From: Hasllibacter halocynthiae
Lineage (GTDB): Bacteria; Pseudomonadota; Alphaproteobacteria; Rhodobacterales; Rhodobacteraceae
Direction: 5' to 3'
DNA length: 64,000 nucleotides
NCBI RefSeq assembly: GCF_003003095.1
Contig: NZ_PVTT01000001.1
Location: forward strand, 1,116,001 to 1,180,000
In this document: positions 36,333-45,081 of the stretch, piece by piece
How positions within the stretch are numbered: position 1 is the first letter of the stretch
Layout of the letters: each line of letters opens with the position of its first letter
The notes under the pieces: model-generated
Database searches by the model: none
What the model saw: the letters and a program-made list of their open reading frames with translations, nothing else
Told to the model about the DNA's origin: nothing
Made by a program: the position numbers and the translations under genes

Positions 36333-36601
36333 CCCCCCTCCCTCTCCTCTGGCGCGCGAAGGTCGAGCTGGAGCGCATGGATCGCGTTCACGATCCGCTC
36401 GCCCAGCGCCGCGTGCACGGCGCGGTGGCGGGCGAGGCGTCCCTGCCCGGCGAAGGCCGGCGCGGTCATCGAGACTTCGAAATGGCTCTCGCCTCCTGCT
36501 GGGGCGCCGGCATGCCCCGCATGGGCCGCGCTGACGTCGCGCACCTCGATTGCGGTCGGCGCGAGGACCTTGCGCAGCGCTTCCTCGATCCGATCCCGCA
36601 T
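36329..36601 (-). CDS. BolA family protein
   Basis: BolA-family proteins bind monothiol glutaredoxins and take part in iron-sulfur trafficking; some act on transcription. From the ATG at 36601, with a strong GGAGG site, the protein has 90 residues: RDRIEEALRKVL, HAGAPAGGESHFEVSMTAPAF and RLARHRAVHAALGERIVNAIHALQLDLRAP. His residues in the loop before the last helix are conserved in the family. It is divergent from the J-domain gene, an order often seen in Rhodobacterales. Confidence 0.92.
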   Translation of the reverse strand: MRDRIEEALRKVLAPTAIEVRDVSAAHAGHAGAPAGGESHFEVSMTAPAFAGQGRLARHRAVHAALGERIVNAIHALQLDLRAPEEREGG

Positions 36602-36734
36602 GGTCACCTCCGCATCCATTTTCCCGGTCTCCCCTCTTCCATGCCGCGCCGTAGTGACTAAACTCTCGCCTCCCCCGCGGTCCAGCCGGAGGGGGCGGGT
36701 CCGGCCGCAGGCCGAATAGGAAGGGGACGAGAAG

Positions 36735-37361
36735 ATGGCAAAATCCGACCCGTTCGGCTTCGACATGCGTGCCTCGACCGACAAGAAGAAGCGCCAGAAG
36801 ACGCGGCGCGGCATGTCTGGCGCGTTCGAGACCTCGAAGCGCATCTGCGAGCATCCCGGCTGCGAGGAGCGGGGCCAGTACCGCGCCCCGAAGAATCCCG
36901 ACGTGCTCGACGACTACTACTGGTTCTGCAAGCAGCACGTGCGCGAGTACAACCTGAAGTGGAACTTCTTCAACGGCTCGACCGAGGAGGAGTTCTTCGA
37001 GCAGGTCCAGAGCGACCGGGTGGGCGAGCGCCCGACCAAGCCCTTCAAGCAATCCGCGGAGGAGCGGGCCTGGGCCCGCCTCGGGATCGACGACGCGCAC
37101 GAGGTCCTAGGCGAGAACGCGACCCGCAACCCGGGCCGTTCGGCGGGCCGTCGCCTGCCGCCCACCGAGCGCAAGGCGCTGGAGATCCTGGAAGCGCGCG
37201 ACGACTGGACGAAGGTCCAGATGCGCAAGGCCTACAAGGCGCTGGTCAAGGTGCTGCACCCTGACATGAACGGCGGAAACCGGGCCGACGAGGACCGCCT
37301 GCAGGAGGTCGTCTGGGCCTGGGACCAGATCAAGGACAGCCGCTCCTTTCCCGATAGGTGA
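36735..37361 (+). CDS. J-domain (DnaJ-like) protein with C-terminal J domain
   Basis: The 208-residue protein has an N-terminal region with four Cys/His residues (CEHPGCEERGQY and WFCKQH), possibly a metal site, and a C-terminal J domain: KVQMRKAYKALVKVLHPDMNGG contains the HPD tripeptide needed to stimulate DnaK ATPase. It lacks the Gly/Phe region, so it is a type III J protein. In Rhodobacterales this gene commonly sits between bolA and cobST, as here, but a sensor kinase gene intervenes before cobS. AAGGGGA at 36721-36727 is the ribosome site. Confidence 0.92.
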   Translation: MAKSDPFGFDMRASTDKKKRQKTRRGMSGAFETSKRICEHPGCEERGQYRAPKNPDVLDDYYWFCKQHVREYNLKWNFFNGSTEEEFFEQVQSDRVGERPTKPFKQSAEERAWARLGIDDAHEVLGENATRNPGRSAGRRLPPTERKALEILEARDDWTKVQMRKAYKALVKVLHPDMNGGNRADEDRLQEVVWAWDQIKDSRSFPDR

Positions 37362-37393
37362 CGACGTCATCCGACTTCCGGGGACAATGTAGC

Positions 37394-37426
37394 AAAGTTG
37401 ACACTTTCGTTGCGTAACTGCAAACT
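37394..37426 (+). promoter_or_regulatory. Candidate promoter with operator-like palindrome upstream of the sensor kinase
   Basis: TTGACA at 37398-37403 is a perfect -35 hexamer; 17 bases on lies CAAACT (37421-37426) as a weak -10. AAAGT-TGAC-ACTTT (37394-37407) is a perfect inverted repeat over the -35 box, suited to a repressor. The surrounding 70 bases are clearly richer in A and T than the window average. Confidence 0.5.
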
Positions 37427-37510
37427 GGTTTAGATCGGCTCCGAGGGTGCCGCCCTCGGGTCACGGGGGGTCGGACCCTTTGTTGCCGGGGACGGATCGG
37501 GGTTGGCGAA

Positions 37511-38692
37511 GTGGACGGTTTCGCGATGCTGGAAGGGGATCCGACGATGCTGCAGGGCGGCTCGCCTCTGCGGCGGTACGGACTTTCGATCGGGACAACG
37601 GATCCCGACCTCGACCGCCTGGCAGCGCTGGCCGCCCGCATGGCGGAGCTGCCGCGGGCAGCGGTCGCGCTGAACGACGGGCGGCGCGCGCATCATGTCG
37701 GCGCATGCCTGCCCGGCGGATCGGAGGATGCCGCCCTGATACATGACGACCCCGTCGTGCCGGATCTGATCGCCCGCAGCCCCGACGCCGGGATCGTGAT
37801 GTGCCGCGACCTTGCCGACGATCCGTCCTTCGCCCGCCGGCCGGTGCACGCGGTTCACGGGATACGGTTCGTAGCCGCCGCGCCTCTCTACGACGCGGAC
37901 CATGTCCTGATCGGTGCGCTGGAGGTCGCCGGTCCCGAGCCGCACGAATTGGACGAGCGTGCACGCTACGCCCTGCCCCCCCTCGCCCGGCAGGTCATGG
38001 CCAACCTCGAGCTGCGCCGCATCGCCGCCGCGGAGGCCCGCGCCATCCGCGCGCTGGAGAAGCAGAACGCCCGCCTGCGCGCGGCGCTCGACAGCGAGCG
38101 GATCCTGAAGATGGAGATCGATCACCGGGTCAAGAACTCGCTTCAGATGGTGTCATCGCTCCTGCAGATGCAGGGTGCCCAGTCGACCTCGGGCGAGACG
38201 CGCGCCGCGCTGGCGGCCGCACGGGGGCGGGTGCAGGCGATCACCTCGATCCACGCGGCGCTGCATCGGGTCTCGCAGATGGACCGCGTGTTCCTGCCGA
38301 CCTTCGGCAACTCGCTGATCGAAGAGCTGCGAAAGGGCGCGCCGGAGAACGTCGTCCTGCTTCCCCGGATGGGCGCGGTCGACCTGGAGACGTCGCAGGC
38401 GAGCGCCCTCGCGATCCTGATGAACGAGTTCATCGCGAACTCGCTGAAATACGCCTTCCCCGACGGGCGGGACGGAACCGTGTCGCTGGACATCGGATGC
38501 CGGGGCGGGCGCGTGCGGGCCCGGTTCGAGGACGACGGCGTGGGCCACGACCCGGCCGCGCCGAGGGGCGAGGGCCTCGGCACGCGCATCATGGAGGCGG
38601 TCGCGGGCCAATTGGGGGCCGAGCTGGACTTCCTCGCGTCGCCGCGGGGGACCGCGCTCGCCTTCGAGTTTCCGCTGGGGGCGCGGGCCTGA
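37511..38692 (+). CDS. GAF-domain HisKA_2 sensor histidine kinase
   Basis: The 393-residue cytoplasmic protein starts with GTG at 37511 (an ATG lies at 37526). Residues 30-165 form a GAF domain ([44 protein letters not shown]). A coiled region leads to the phosphoacceptor [20 protein letters not shown] (His205). The ATPase region is intact, with the N-box [23 protein letters not shown] and [16 protein letters not shown]. Kinases of this class often feed stress-response or light-response phosphorelays. It lies between the J-domain gene and cobS, where relatives usually have no gene, and has its own promoter-like element. No partner regulator adjoins. Confidence 0.92.
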   Translation: MDGFAMLEGDPTMLQGGSPLRRYGLSIGTTDPDLDRLAALAARMAELPRAAVALNDGRRAHHVGACLPGGSEDAALIHDDPVVPDLIARSPDAGIVMCRDLADDPSFARRPVHAVHGIRFVAAAPLYDADHVLIGALEVAGPEPHELDERARYALPPLARQVMANLELRRIAAAEARAIRALEKQNARLRAALDSERILKMEIDHRVKNSLQMVSSLLQMQGAQSTSGETRAALAAARGRVQAITSIHAALHRVSQMDRVFLPTFGNSLIEELRKGAPENVVLLPRMGAVDLETSQASALAILMNEFIANSLKYAFPDGRDGTVSLDIGCRGGRVRARFEDDGVGHDPAAPRGEGLGTRIMEAVAGQLGAELDFLASPRGTALAFEFPLGARA

Positions 38693-38769
38693 TCCTTTCC
38701 CTTGAAGGCGGCCGGGATATGTCGCATCGGGCGATCCCGACGCGCATTCCCACGGAAGGCAGGACACCC

Positions 38770-39753
38770 ATGGCCGACGGCTCCAGGACCGACATGCACC
38801 CCACCGAGCAGGTCAGCGTCCGCGAGACGTTCGGGATCGACAGCGACATGACCGTGCGGGGCTTCGCCGATCCCACCGACCGGGTGCCCGCGCGGGACGA
38901 GACCTACAAGTTCGACCCGGACACGACGATGGCCATCCTCGCGGGGTTCAACTGGAACCGCCGGGTGATGATCCAGGGCTATCACGGCACCGGCAAGTCC
39001 ACCCATATCGAGCAGGTCGCCTCGCGCCTCAACTGGCCCTGCGTCCGGGTGAACCTCGATTCCCACATCTCTCGCATCGACCTGATCGGCAAGGACGCGA
39101 TCAAGCTGCGGGACGGCGTGCAGGTCACGGAGTTCCAGGAGGGCATCCTGCCCTGGGCGCTGCGGAACCCCTGCGCCATCGTCTTCGACGAATACGACGC
39201 CGGCCGCGCGGACGTGATGTTCGTGATCCAGCGGGTGCTGGAGACGGACGGCAAGCTGACGCTTCTCGACCAGAACGAGGTCATCACCCCGCATCCCTAC
39301 TTCCGCCTCTTCGCGACGGCGAACACGGTCGGCCTCGGGGACACGACGGGCCTCTATCACGGCACGCAGCAGATCAACCAGGGCCAGATGGACCGCTGGT
39401 CGCTGGTCGCCACGCTGAACTACCTGAACCACGACGCGGAAGCGGCGATCGTCCTGTCGAAGGCCCCCCATTACAACACGAAGGAGGGGCGCCGGACGGT
39501 GGATCAGATGGTTCGCCTGGCGGCGATGACCCGCACGGCCTTCATGAACGGCGAGCTGTCGACGGTGATGTCCCCCCGCACGGTGATCGCCTGGGCGACC
39601 AACGCAGAGATCTTCCGCAACGTGGGCTACGCCTTCCGCCTGACGTTCCTGAACAAATGCGACGAGTTGGAGCGCCAGACCGTCGCCGAGTTCTATCAGC
39701 GTTGCTTCGACGACGAGTTGCCGGAGAGCGCGGTGTCGATGACGCTGGGATAG
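38770..39753 (+). CDS. cobS: Cobaltochelatase subunit CobS
   Basis: CobS is the AAA+ ATPase of the CobNST complex that inserts cobalt into hydrogenobyrinic acid diamide in aerobic cobalamin synthesis. The 327 residues hold Walker [10 protein letters not shown] (70-78), Walker [12 protein letters not shown] and [14 protein letters not shown]. An AGGACA-type ribosome site precedes the ATG. CobT, its partner, follows on the same strand but only after an 1145-base interval occupied by an antiparallel gene. The large subunit gene cobN is not in the window. Confidence 0.96.
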   Translation: MADGSRTDMHPTEQVSVRETFGIDSDMTVRGFADPTDRVPARDETYKFDPDTTMAILAGFNWNRRVMIQGYHGTGKSTHIEQVASRLNWPCVRVNLDSHISRIDLIGKDAIKLRDGVQVTEFQEGILPWALRNPCAIVFDEYDAGRADVMFVIQRVLETDGKLTLLDQNEVITPHPYFRLFATANTVGLGDTTGLYHGTQQINQGQMDRWSLVATLNYLNHDAEAAIVLSKAPHYNTKEGRRTVDQMVRLAAMTRTAFMNGELSTVMSPRTVIAWATNAEIFRNVGYAFRLTFLNKCDELERQTVAEFYQRCFDDELPESAVSMTLG

Positions 39754-39757
39754 AGGT

Positions 39758-39786
39758 TCCGGCCCGCCCCCGGGGGGCGGGCCGGA
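39758..39786. terminator. 13-bp perfect hairpin between cobS and the convergent gene
   Basis: TCCGGCCCGCCCC (39758-39770) pairs perfectly with GGGGCGGGCCGGA (39774-39786) around a three-base loop. It lies five bases after the cobS stop and ten before the end of the opposite gene. It is the most stable hairpin I noticed in the window and would separate the two transcripts, though it lacks a T-run. Confidence 0.65.
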
Positions 39787-39795
39787 CCGACGCGG

Positions 39796-40773
39796 TCAGC
39801 CGCCCTGCTGCTGGCCCTGCATCAACTGCTGCATAAGCATGCGGCCCTGTTCGCCTTGCGGGATCACGAGGACGATGTTGCCGCCGCCCTGCTGGCCCGA
39901 ACCGTCGCCCATGGCGGGCGGGAACTGGCTGCCCACGGCGTTCGCGCCGAGCAGGAGACGCAGGAGCGCCTGATCGCCGCCCCCCGCAGCCTGCTGGTTC
40001 AGCATCTGGCGGTCGAAGCCGCCGCCCTGATCGCCGCCATGGCCGTCCGCCGCCATGCGCTGTTGCTGGGCGCGCCTTTCGAGGTTGGCCTGGACCTGGC
40101 GGCGCATCTCGGCCTCGCGCGCCATGTCGGCTTGAGCCCGGCGATCCCGGTCCGCATCGGCCTGCGCGTCCGCATGGGCACGGGCGAACGCCGCACCCTG
40201 GGCGTAGCCCTCGCGGAAGCCCGCCGCGAAGAGCTCCATCGCGACGCGCTGCATCGCGCCGGCATCCATGCCGTGCATGGGCATTCCGGCGCCGTCCGTC
40301 GCGCCGATCCGGGCGCCGTCCGCCTGCCGCGCCAGCTCGGTCAGGTCGGGCTCGCGCTGGGTCGCGCCGGTCTGGCCGCCCGCTTGCCCCCCGCCCTGAT
40401 TGCCGGCCGTCCGCGTGCCGGACTGTTCGGCCGCCTGGTTGCCGCCTTGCCCGGACGTCTGGCCGCCAGCCTGCGCGGTGGCCTGACCGCCGCTCTGGCC
40501 GGCGTTCTGATTCCTGCTCTGGCCGGTGGTGCGATAGGTGGTCACCCGCTCTCCCTGGCCCTGCGCGGCCTGGGTGGCGTCGTCGGCTTCGCCGACCAGC
40601 AGCGCATCGCCTTCGGTGGCATCGACCGGCTCGTCCACGCCGGTCTCGGCGCTCCCGATGGGCTCGACGCCGACCTCTTCGGCGGTCGTGGCGGCTTCCT
40701 GGCCGAAGGCGGCCGTCGTCAGGCCGAGGCTGAGGACCAGCGCCATCGCGGTTTGCGTCCTTTGCTGTAGCAT
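39796..40773 (-). CDS. Exported Gln/Gly-rich low-complexity protein of unknown function
   Basis: The 325-residue product has a signal peptide ([18 protein letters not shown]) from the ATG at 40773, with GGGAGAA upstream. The mature part is built of Gln-, Gly- and Ala-rich repeats ([20 protein letters not shown] at about 93-112), an Asp/Ala/Arg-rich helical stretch (around 190-235) and a Gln/Met-rich C-terminus ([12 protein letters not shown]). No domain is recognised. It is encoded antiparallel between cobS and cobT, which are normally adjacent. A periplasmic or surface role is inferred. The coding status rests on the signal peptide and ribosome site, as low-complexity frames can mislead. Confidence 0.7.
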   Translation of the reverse strand: MLQQRTQTAMALVLSLGLTTAAFGQEAATTAEEVGVEPIGSAETGVDEPVDATEGDALLVGEADDATQAAQGQGERVTTYRTTGQSRNQNAGQSGGQATAQAGGQTSGQGGNQAAEQSGTRTAGNQGGGQAGGQTGATQREPDLTELARQADGARIGATDGAGMPMHGMDAGAMQRVAMELFAAGFREGYAQGAAFARAHADAQADADRDRRAQADMAREAEMRRQVQANLERRAQQQRMAADGHGGDQGGGFDRQMLNQQAAGGGDQALLRLLLGANAVGSQFPPAMGDGSGQQGGGNIVLVIPQGEQGRMLMQQLMQGQQQGG

Positions 40774-40898
40774 CTCCGGGTTCTCCCTTCATGTGCGTGT
40801 GCGGACCCCTGCGGGGTCGTGGATCAAACCCTTCGGGAGTCCCTGCCGTTCCCATCCCCCCCTCGTCGCGGCGCCGCCGGGCGGCTACATTCCGCGCC

Positions 40899-42764
40899 AT
40901 GAGTCAGCCCGATAGCCCAACCGAAACGTTCAAGAAGGCCCTCGCGGAGGCGACGCGCACGCTCGCCGACGATCCGGACCTCGCCATCACCTACTCCGTC
41001 GACCCGCCGGGGATGACCGCCGATGGCGTGAGGCTGCCGCAGGTCTCGCGCCGCATGAAGGCGGACGAGATCGTCGCCGCGCGCGGGGCCGCGGACGGCT
41101 ATGCGCTGCGCCGCCGCTATCACGACGCGGGGACGCATGCCCGCTACCGCCCGGAAGGGCAGATGGCGCGCGACCTCTACGAGGCGATGGAGACCGCCCG
41201 CTGCGAGGCGGTCGGCGCGCGCCACATGCCCGGCACCGCGGGCAACATCGACGCCCGCATCGGCCAGGAGGCCGAACGGCGCGGCTACGACCAGATCTCC
41301 CAGGCGTCCGAGGCGCCGCTGGCGGTCGCGGCGGGCTATCTGATCCGCCAGCTCGCCACGGGCCGGCCCCTGCCGGAAGGGGCGCAGAACGTCGCCGACC
41401 TCTGGCGCGAGTTCGTCGAGGGCCAGGCGCAGGAGACGCTGTCGGGGATCGACGACGCGCTCGAGGACCAGGGTGCCTTCTCGCGCCTCGCGCGGCAGAT
41501 CATCGACGACCTGGGCTACGGCGACCAGCTGGGCGAGGACCCGGACGCGGAGGACGACGAATCCGGCGAGGACGCCGAGGCGGAGGAGGACGAGAGCCCG
41601 CCCGAGGACGGCGGCGAGCAGGACCGCCAGGACCAGGACGACGCCGCCCCCGAACGCGAGCAGGACCGCCAGGAGGACGAGGGACAGGCCGAGGTCCACG
41701 AGGGCGAGTCCCCCGACATGGAGGACGCGGAGGAGGCCGAGATGCCCGAGGGCGAGGCGCCGCTCGACCCCCCTCCCCCGCAGCCCGCCTCGGAGGCGGA
41801 CCCGGACTACAAGGTGTTCGACGCCGCGCATGACGAGGTCGTGGGCGCCGAGGACCTCGCCGAGCCGGCCGAGCTGGAGCGGCTGCGCGCCTATCTCGAC
41901 CAGCAGCTCGAGCCCTTGAAGGGCGCCGTCAGCCGGCTGGCGAACAAGCTGCAGCGGCGCCTTCAGGCGCAGCAGAGCCGATCATGGTCCTTCGACCAGG
42001 AGGAAGGGGTGCTGGACGCCGGACGCCTGGCCCGCGTGGTCGCCAACCCCACGACGCCCTTGAGCTTCAAGGTCGAGAACGAGACCGAGTTCCGGGACAC
42101 GGTCGTCACGCTGCTGCTGGACAACTCCGGCTCGATGCGGGGGCGGCCGATCTCGATCGCGGCGATCTGCGCGGACGTGTTGGCCCGGACGTTGGAGAGG
42201 TGCCAGGTCAAGACCGAGATCCTGGGCTTCACCACCGTCGCCTGGAAGGGCGGGCGGGCGCGCGAGAAGTGGCTGGCCGAAGGGCGCCCCCCCGCGCCCG
42301 GCCGTCTGAACGACCTGCGCCACATCGTCTACAAGGACGCGGACGCGCCCTGGCGGCGCACGCGCGACAATCTCGGGCTGATGATGAAGGAAGGGCTCCT
42401 GAAGGAGAACATCGACGGCGAGGCGCTGGAATGGGCGCATGGGCGGCTGGCGCGGCGGCACGAGGCGCGGAAGATCCTGATGGTGATCTCGGACGGGGCG
42501 CCCGTGGACGATTCCACACTGTCCGTGAACCCCGCGAACTACCTCGAGAAGCACCTGCGCGACGTGATCGCGATGGTCGAGCGGCGCAAGCTGGTCGAGT
42601 TGCTGGCCATCGGCATCGGTCACGACGTGACGCGCTACTACGACCGCGCGGTGACCATCACGGACGTCGAGCAGCTGGCCGGCGCGATCACCGAGCAGCT
42701 CGCCGCGCTCTTCGACGCCGATCCGCGGGCGCGGGCGCGGGTGATGGGGATGCGCGCGGCGTAG
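40899..42764 (+). CDS. cobT: Cobaltochelatase subunit CobT
   Basis: CobT is the VWA-domain partner of CobS in aerobic cobaltochelatase. From the ATG at 40899 it has 621 residues: an N-terminal domain (1-210), a very acidic linker (about 212-300, with runs such as [20 protein letters not shown]) and the VWA domain with the MIDAS motif LLLDNSGSM (Asp408, Ser410, Ser412). The C-terminus [21 protein letters not shown] is conserved. There is no clear ribosome site before the ATG. The gene should be expressed from a promoter in the 125 bases between it and the opposing exported-protein gene. Confidence 0.95.
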   Translation: MSQPDSPTETFKKALAEATRTLADDPDLAITYSVDPPGMTADGVRLPQVSRRMKADEIVAARGAADGYALRRRYHDAGTHARYRPEGQMARDLYEAMETARCEAVGARHMPGTAGNIDARIGQEAERRGYDQISQASEAPLAVAAGYLIRQLATGRPLPEGAQNVADLWREFVEGQAQETLSGIDDALEDQGAFSRLARQIIDDLGYGDQLGEDPDAEDDESGEDAEAEEDESPPEDGGEQDRQDQDDAAPEREQDRQEDEGQAEVHEGESPDMEDAEEAEMPEGEAPLDPPPPQPASEADPDYKVFDAAHDEVVGAEDLAEPAELERLRAYLDQQLEPLKGAVSRLANKLQRRLQAQQSRSWSFDQEEGVLDAGRLARVVANPTTPLSFKVENETEFRDTVVTLLLDNSGSMRGRPISIAAICADVLARTLERCQVKTEILGFTTVAWKGGRAREKWLAEGRPPAPGRLNDLRHIVYKDADAPWRRTRDNLGLMMKEGLLKENIDGEALEWAHGRLARRHEARKILMVISDGAPVDDSTLSVNPANYLEKHLRDVIAMVERRKLVELLAIGIGHDVTRYYDRAVTITDVEQLAGAITEQLAALFDADPRARARVMGMRAA

Positions 42765-42834
42765 GGCGGAGCCCGGTCCGCCGATGGCGAAGCGGCCTCC
42801 GGCCCACGGTGGTGGCGCGCCCCAGCCACCGGGG

Positions 42835-42848
42835 CTAGACCCGCGGCC
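42835..42848 (+). promoter_or_regulatory. Candidate -10 box for a leaderless aminopeptidase transcript
   Basis: CTAG at 42835-42838 forms a TAGACC hexamer (42836-42841) seven bases before the ATG at 42849. A start site at the usual distance falls on or next to the ATG, and no ribosome site is present between them, so the mRNA is probably leaderless. Confidence 0.4.
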
Positions 42849-44645
42849 ATGCTCCAGACCTTCGACGCCACGACCTCGCCCGACCAGTCCCCGCCCCGCC
42901 TGAAGGCCCTGCGCGCCGCGATGGCCGACGCCGGGGTCGACGCCTTCCTCGTCCCCCGCGCGGACGCCCACCAGGGCGAATACGTCGCCCCCGCGGACGA
43001 GCGGCTCGCTTGGCTGACCGGGTTCACCGGATCGGCCGGGTCGGCGGCGGTGACGGGGGCCCGCGCCGCCCTCTTCGCGGACGGCCGCTACCGGGTTCAG
43101 GGCCGCGCGCAGGTTCCGGACGAGGTCGAGGTGGTCGCCTGGCCCGACACCAAGGTGGCCGATTGGCTGATCGGGGCCTTGTCCGAGGGCGGCAAAGTCG
43201 GCCTCGACCCCTGGCTGCATACCGAGAAGGAAGTCGCGGCGCTGCGCAAGGCGCTGGACCCGAAGGCGATCGCGCTGGCGCCGGGGGCGAACCTCATCGA
43301 CGCGATCTGGCCGGACCGCCCTGCCCCCCCGGTCGGCGAAGCCTTCGATCAGCCCGTCGATTTGACCGGCAGGACCAGCCGCGAGAAGCGGGAAGAGGTT
43401 GCCGGCATCCTCAGGGAGGCAGATCAAAAGGCCGTCGTGCTGACCCTGCCCGACAGCATCTCTTGGCTCTTGAACATCCGCGGCTCGGACATCCCTCGGA
43501 ACCCGGTCGTGCAGGCCTTCGCCATCCTTCACGAGGACGCGCGCGTGGACCTCTTCCTCGATCCCGCCAAGGTCGAGGGGCTGGACCCCGACCCCGCGAT
43601 CGCGGTCCATGCGCCCGCGGCTATGCCGGCCGCGCTCGCCCACTTGTCGGGCCCGGTGCGCGTGGACCCCGAGACCGCACCATTCGCGGTGTTCGAGGCG
43701 CTGCGCGAGGCGGGGGTGACGATCTCCGAAGGGCCCGATCCCTGCCTTCTGCCCAAGGCCCGCAAGACCCCCGCCGAGCTGCGGGGCGCGCGCGACGCCC
43801 ATCGCCGGGACGGGGCGGCCATGGCGCGCTTCCTCCACTGGCTGGACGCGAACGCGCCGGGCGACCTGACGGAGATCGCGGTGGTCGAGGCGTTGGAGGG
43901 GTTCCGGCGGGGGACGAACGCCCTGCGCGACATCTCCTTCGAGACGATCGCCGGGTCGGGTCCGCACGGTGCCATCGTCCACTACCGGGTGACCCGGGGC
44001 ACCGACCGGCCCCTTCGGGCGGGCGAGCTGCTGCTGGTCGACTCGGGCGGGCAATACGTCGACGGCACGACCGACATCACCCGCACGGTTCCCGTCGGCC
44101 CCGTCGGCCCCGTCGGCGCGGAGGAGCGCGCGGCCTTCACCGCCGTCCTGCGCGGCATGATCGCCGTCTCGCGCGCGCGCTTCCCCAAGGGCTGCGCGGG
44201 CCGCGACGTCGATCCGCTGGCGCGGCAGTTCCTTTGGGTCGAAGGCCGCGACTACGACCACGGCACGGGGCACGGGGTGGGCAGCTATCTGTCGGTCCAC
44301 GAAGGGCCGGCCCGGATCAGCCGGGCCTCCACGATCCCGCTTGAGGCGGGGATGATCCTCTCGAACGAGCCGGGCTACTACCGCGAGGGCCAGTTCGGCA
44401 TCCGCATCGAGAACCTCGTCGCGGTCCGCCCCGCCGAGGCCGAGCCGGGGCGCGAGTTTTTGGGCTTCGAGACCCTGACCCTCGCCCCCATCGACCGCCG
44501 CCTGGTCGACGCGCGGGCGATGGCCCCGGCGGAGGTCGCTTGGCTCGACGCCTACCACGCCCGCGTCCTCGAGGAGATCGGCCCCCTGGTCGAGCCGAAG
44601 GTCCGCGGCTGGCTGGCGAGGGCCTGCGCGCCGCTGAGGCCGTAG
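42849..44645 (+). CDS. Aminopeptidase P family (M24B) metallopeptidase
   Basis: This cytoplasmic enzyme removes an N-terminal residue before proline. The 598 residues have the three-domain form seen in alphaproteobacteria and eukaryotic XPNPEP1: two N-terminal domains (ADERLAWLTGFTGSAGSAAV early, SWLLNIRGSDIPRNPV in the middle) and the pita-bread domain with metal ligands in LLVDSGGQYVDGTTDITRT, GTGHGVGSYLSVHE, LSNEPGYY and GIRIENL. It follows cobT by 84 bases. A CTAG box just before the ATG and the lack of a ribosome site suggest a leaderless message. Confidence 0.94.
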   Translation: MLQTFDATTSPDQSPPRLKALRAAMADAGVDAFLVPRADAHQGEYVAPADERLAWLTGFTGSAGSAAVTGARAALFADGRYRVQGRAQVPDEVEVVAWPDTKVADWLIGALSEGGKVGLDPWLHTEKEVAALRKALDPKAIALAPGANLIDAIWPDRPAPPVGEAFDQPVDLTGRTSREKREEVAGILREADQKAVVLTLPDSISWLLNIRGSDIPRNPVVQAFAILHEDARVDLFLDPAKVEGLDPDPAIAVHAPAAMPAALAHLSGPVRVDPETAPFAVFEALREAGVTISEGPDPCLLPKARKTPAELRGARDAHRRDGAAMARFLHWLDANAPGDLTEIAVVEALEGFRRGTNALRDISFETIAGSGPHGAIVHYRVTRGTDRPLRAGELLLVDSGGQYVDGTTDITRTVPVGPVGPVGAEERAAFTAVLRGMIAVSRARFPKGCAGRDVDPLARQFLWVEGRDYDHGTGHGVGSYLSVHEGPARISRASTIPLEAGMILSNEPGYYREGQFGIRIENLVAVRPAEAEPGREFLGFETLTLAPIDRRLVDARAMAPAEVAWLDAYHARVLEEIGPLVEPKVRGWLARACAPLRP

Positions 44646-44679
44646 GGTCCGACCCGCGGCGGCGGCGCCGCGGGCGGCG

Positions 44680-44709
44680 TTGGGCTTCCGGCCCGGGCCG
44701 CGCTAGCTT
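44680..44709 (+). promoter_or_regulatory. Candidate promoter of the DUF427 gene
   Basis: TTGGGC (44680-44685) and TAGCTT (44704-44709) are separated by 18 bases. The second hexamer includes a CTAG box, as seen before several genes in this window. Transcription would begin about 20 bases before the ribosome site and GTG start. Confidence 0.4.
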
Positions 44710-44735
44710 CGGAAGGAACAGGGGAGGAGCGCCAA

Positions 44736-45074
44736 GTGGCAAAGATCACCATCCGGCCCGCTGAGGGCACCTATTGCGTCCGCGCGGGCGGCGCCGTGCT
44801 GGGCGAGACGACGCATGCGCTGGAGCTGCGCGAGGAGGGGCACGACCCGGTGATCTACGTCCCGCGCGAGGACGTCGCGATGGCCTTCCTCGACCGCTCG
44901 GGGAAGAGCACCCACTGCCCCCACAAGGGCGATGCGGCCTACTACTCGGTGGTGACGAAGTCCGTGACGATCCCGGACGCCGTCTGGACCTACGAGGAGC
45001 CCGAGCCGGGCGTTGCCGAGATCAAGGACCACCTCGCCTTCCAGCCGGGCGAGGTGACGGTCGAACGGGTCTGA
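44736..45074 (+). CDS. DUF427 family protein
   Basis: The 112-residue protein is a single DUF427 domain, a small beta-barrel-like family of unknown function. Seen are VRAGGAVLGETTHALELREEG, VIYVPREDVAMAFLDRS, STHCPHKGDAAYYSV (the strongest family motif) and AFQPGEVTVERV. The start is GTG at 44736, supported by GGGGAGGAG at 44721-44729. It is cytoplasmic and appears to be a single gene, converging on the ClC transporter gene seven bases away. Confidence 0.93.
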   Translation: MAKITIRPAEGTYCVRAGGAVLGETTHALELREEGHDPVIYVPREDVAMAFLDRSGKSTHCPHKGDAAYYSVVTKSVTIPDAVWTYEEPEPGVAEIKDHLAFQPGEVTVERV

Positions 45075-45081
45075 TCCCGCG

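Noticed and set aside
37381-37411. EcfG-type general stress promoter (GGAAC with CGTT) before the sensor kinase
   Set aside because: The nearest pair, GGGAC and CGTT, is 22 bases apart instead of about 16-17. The TTGACA-type promoter fits better.
41982-44558. Minus-strand open frame of over 850 codons opposite cobT and aminopeptidase P
   Set aside because: The plus-strand genes have intact catalytic motifs. The antisense frame has none and no ribosome site.
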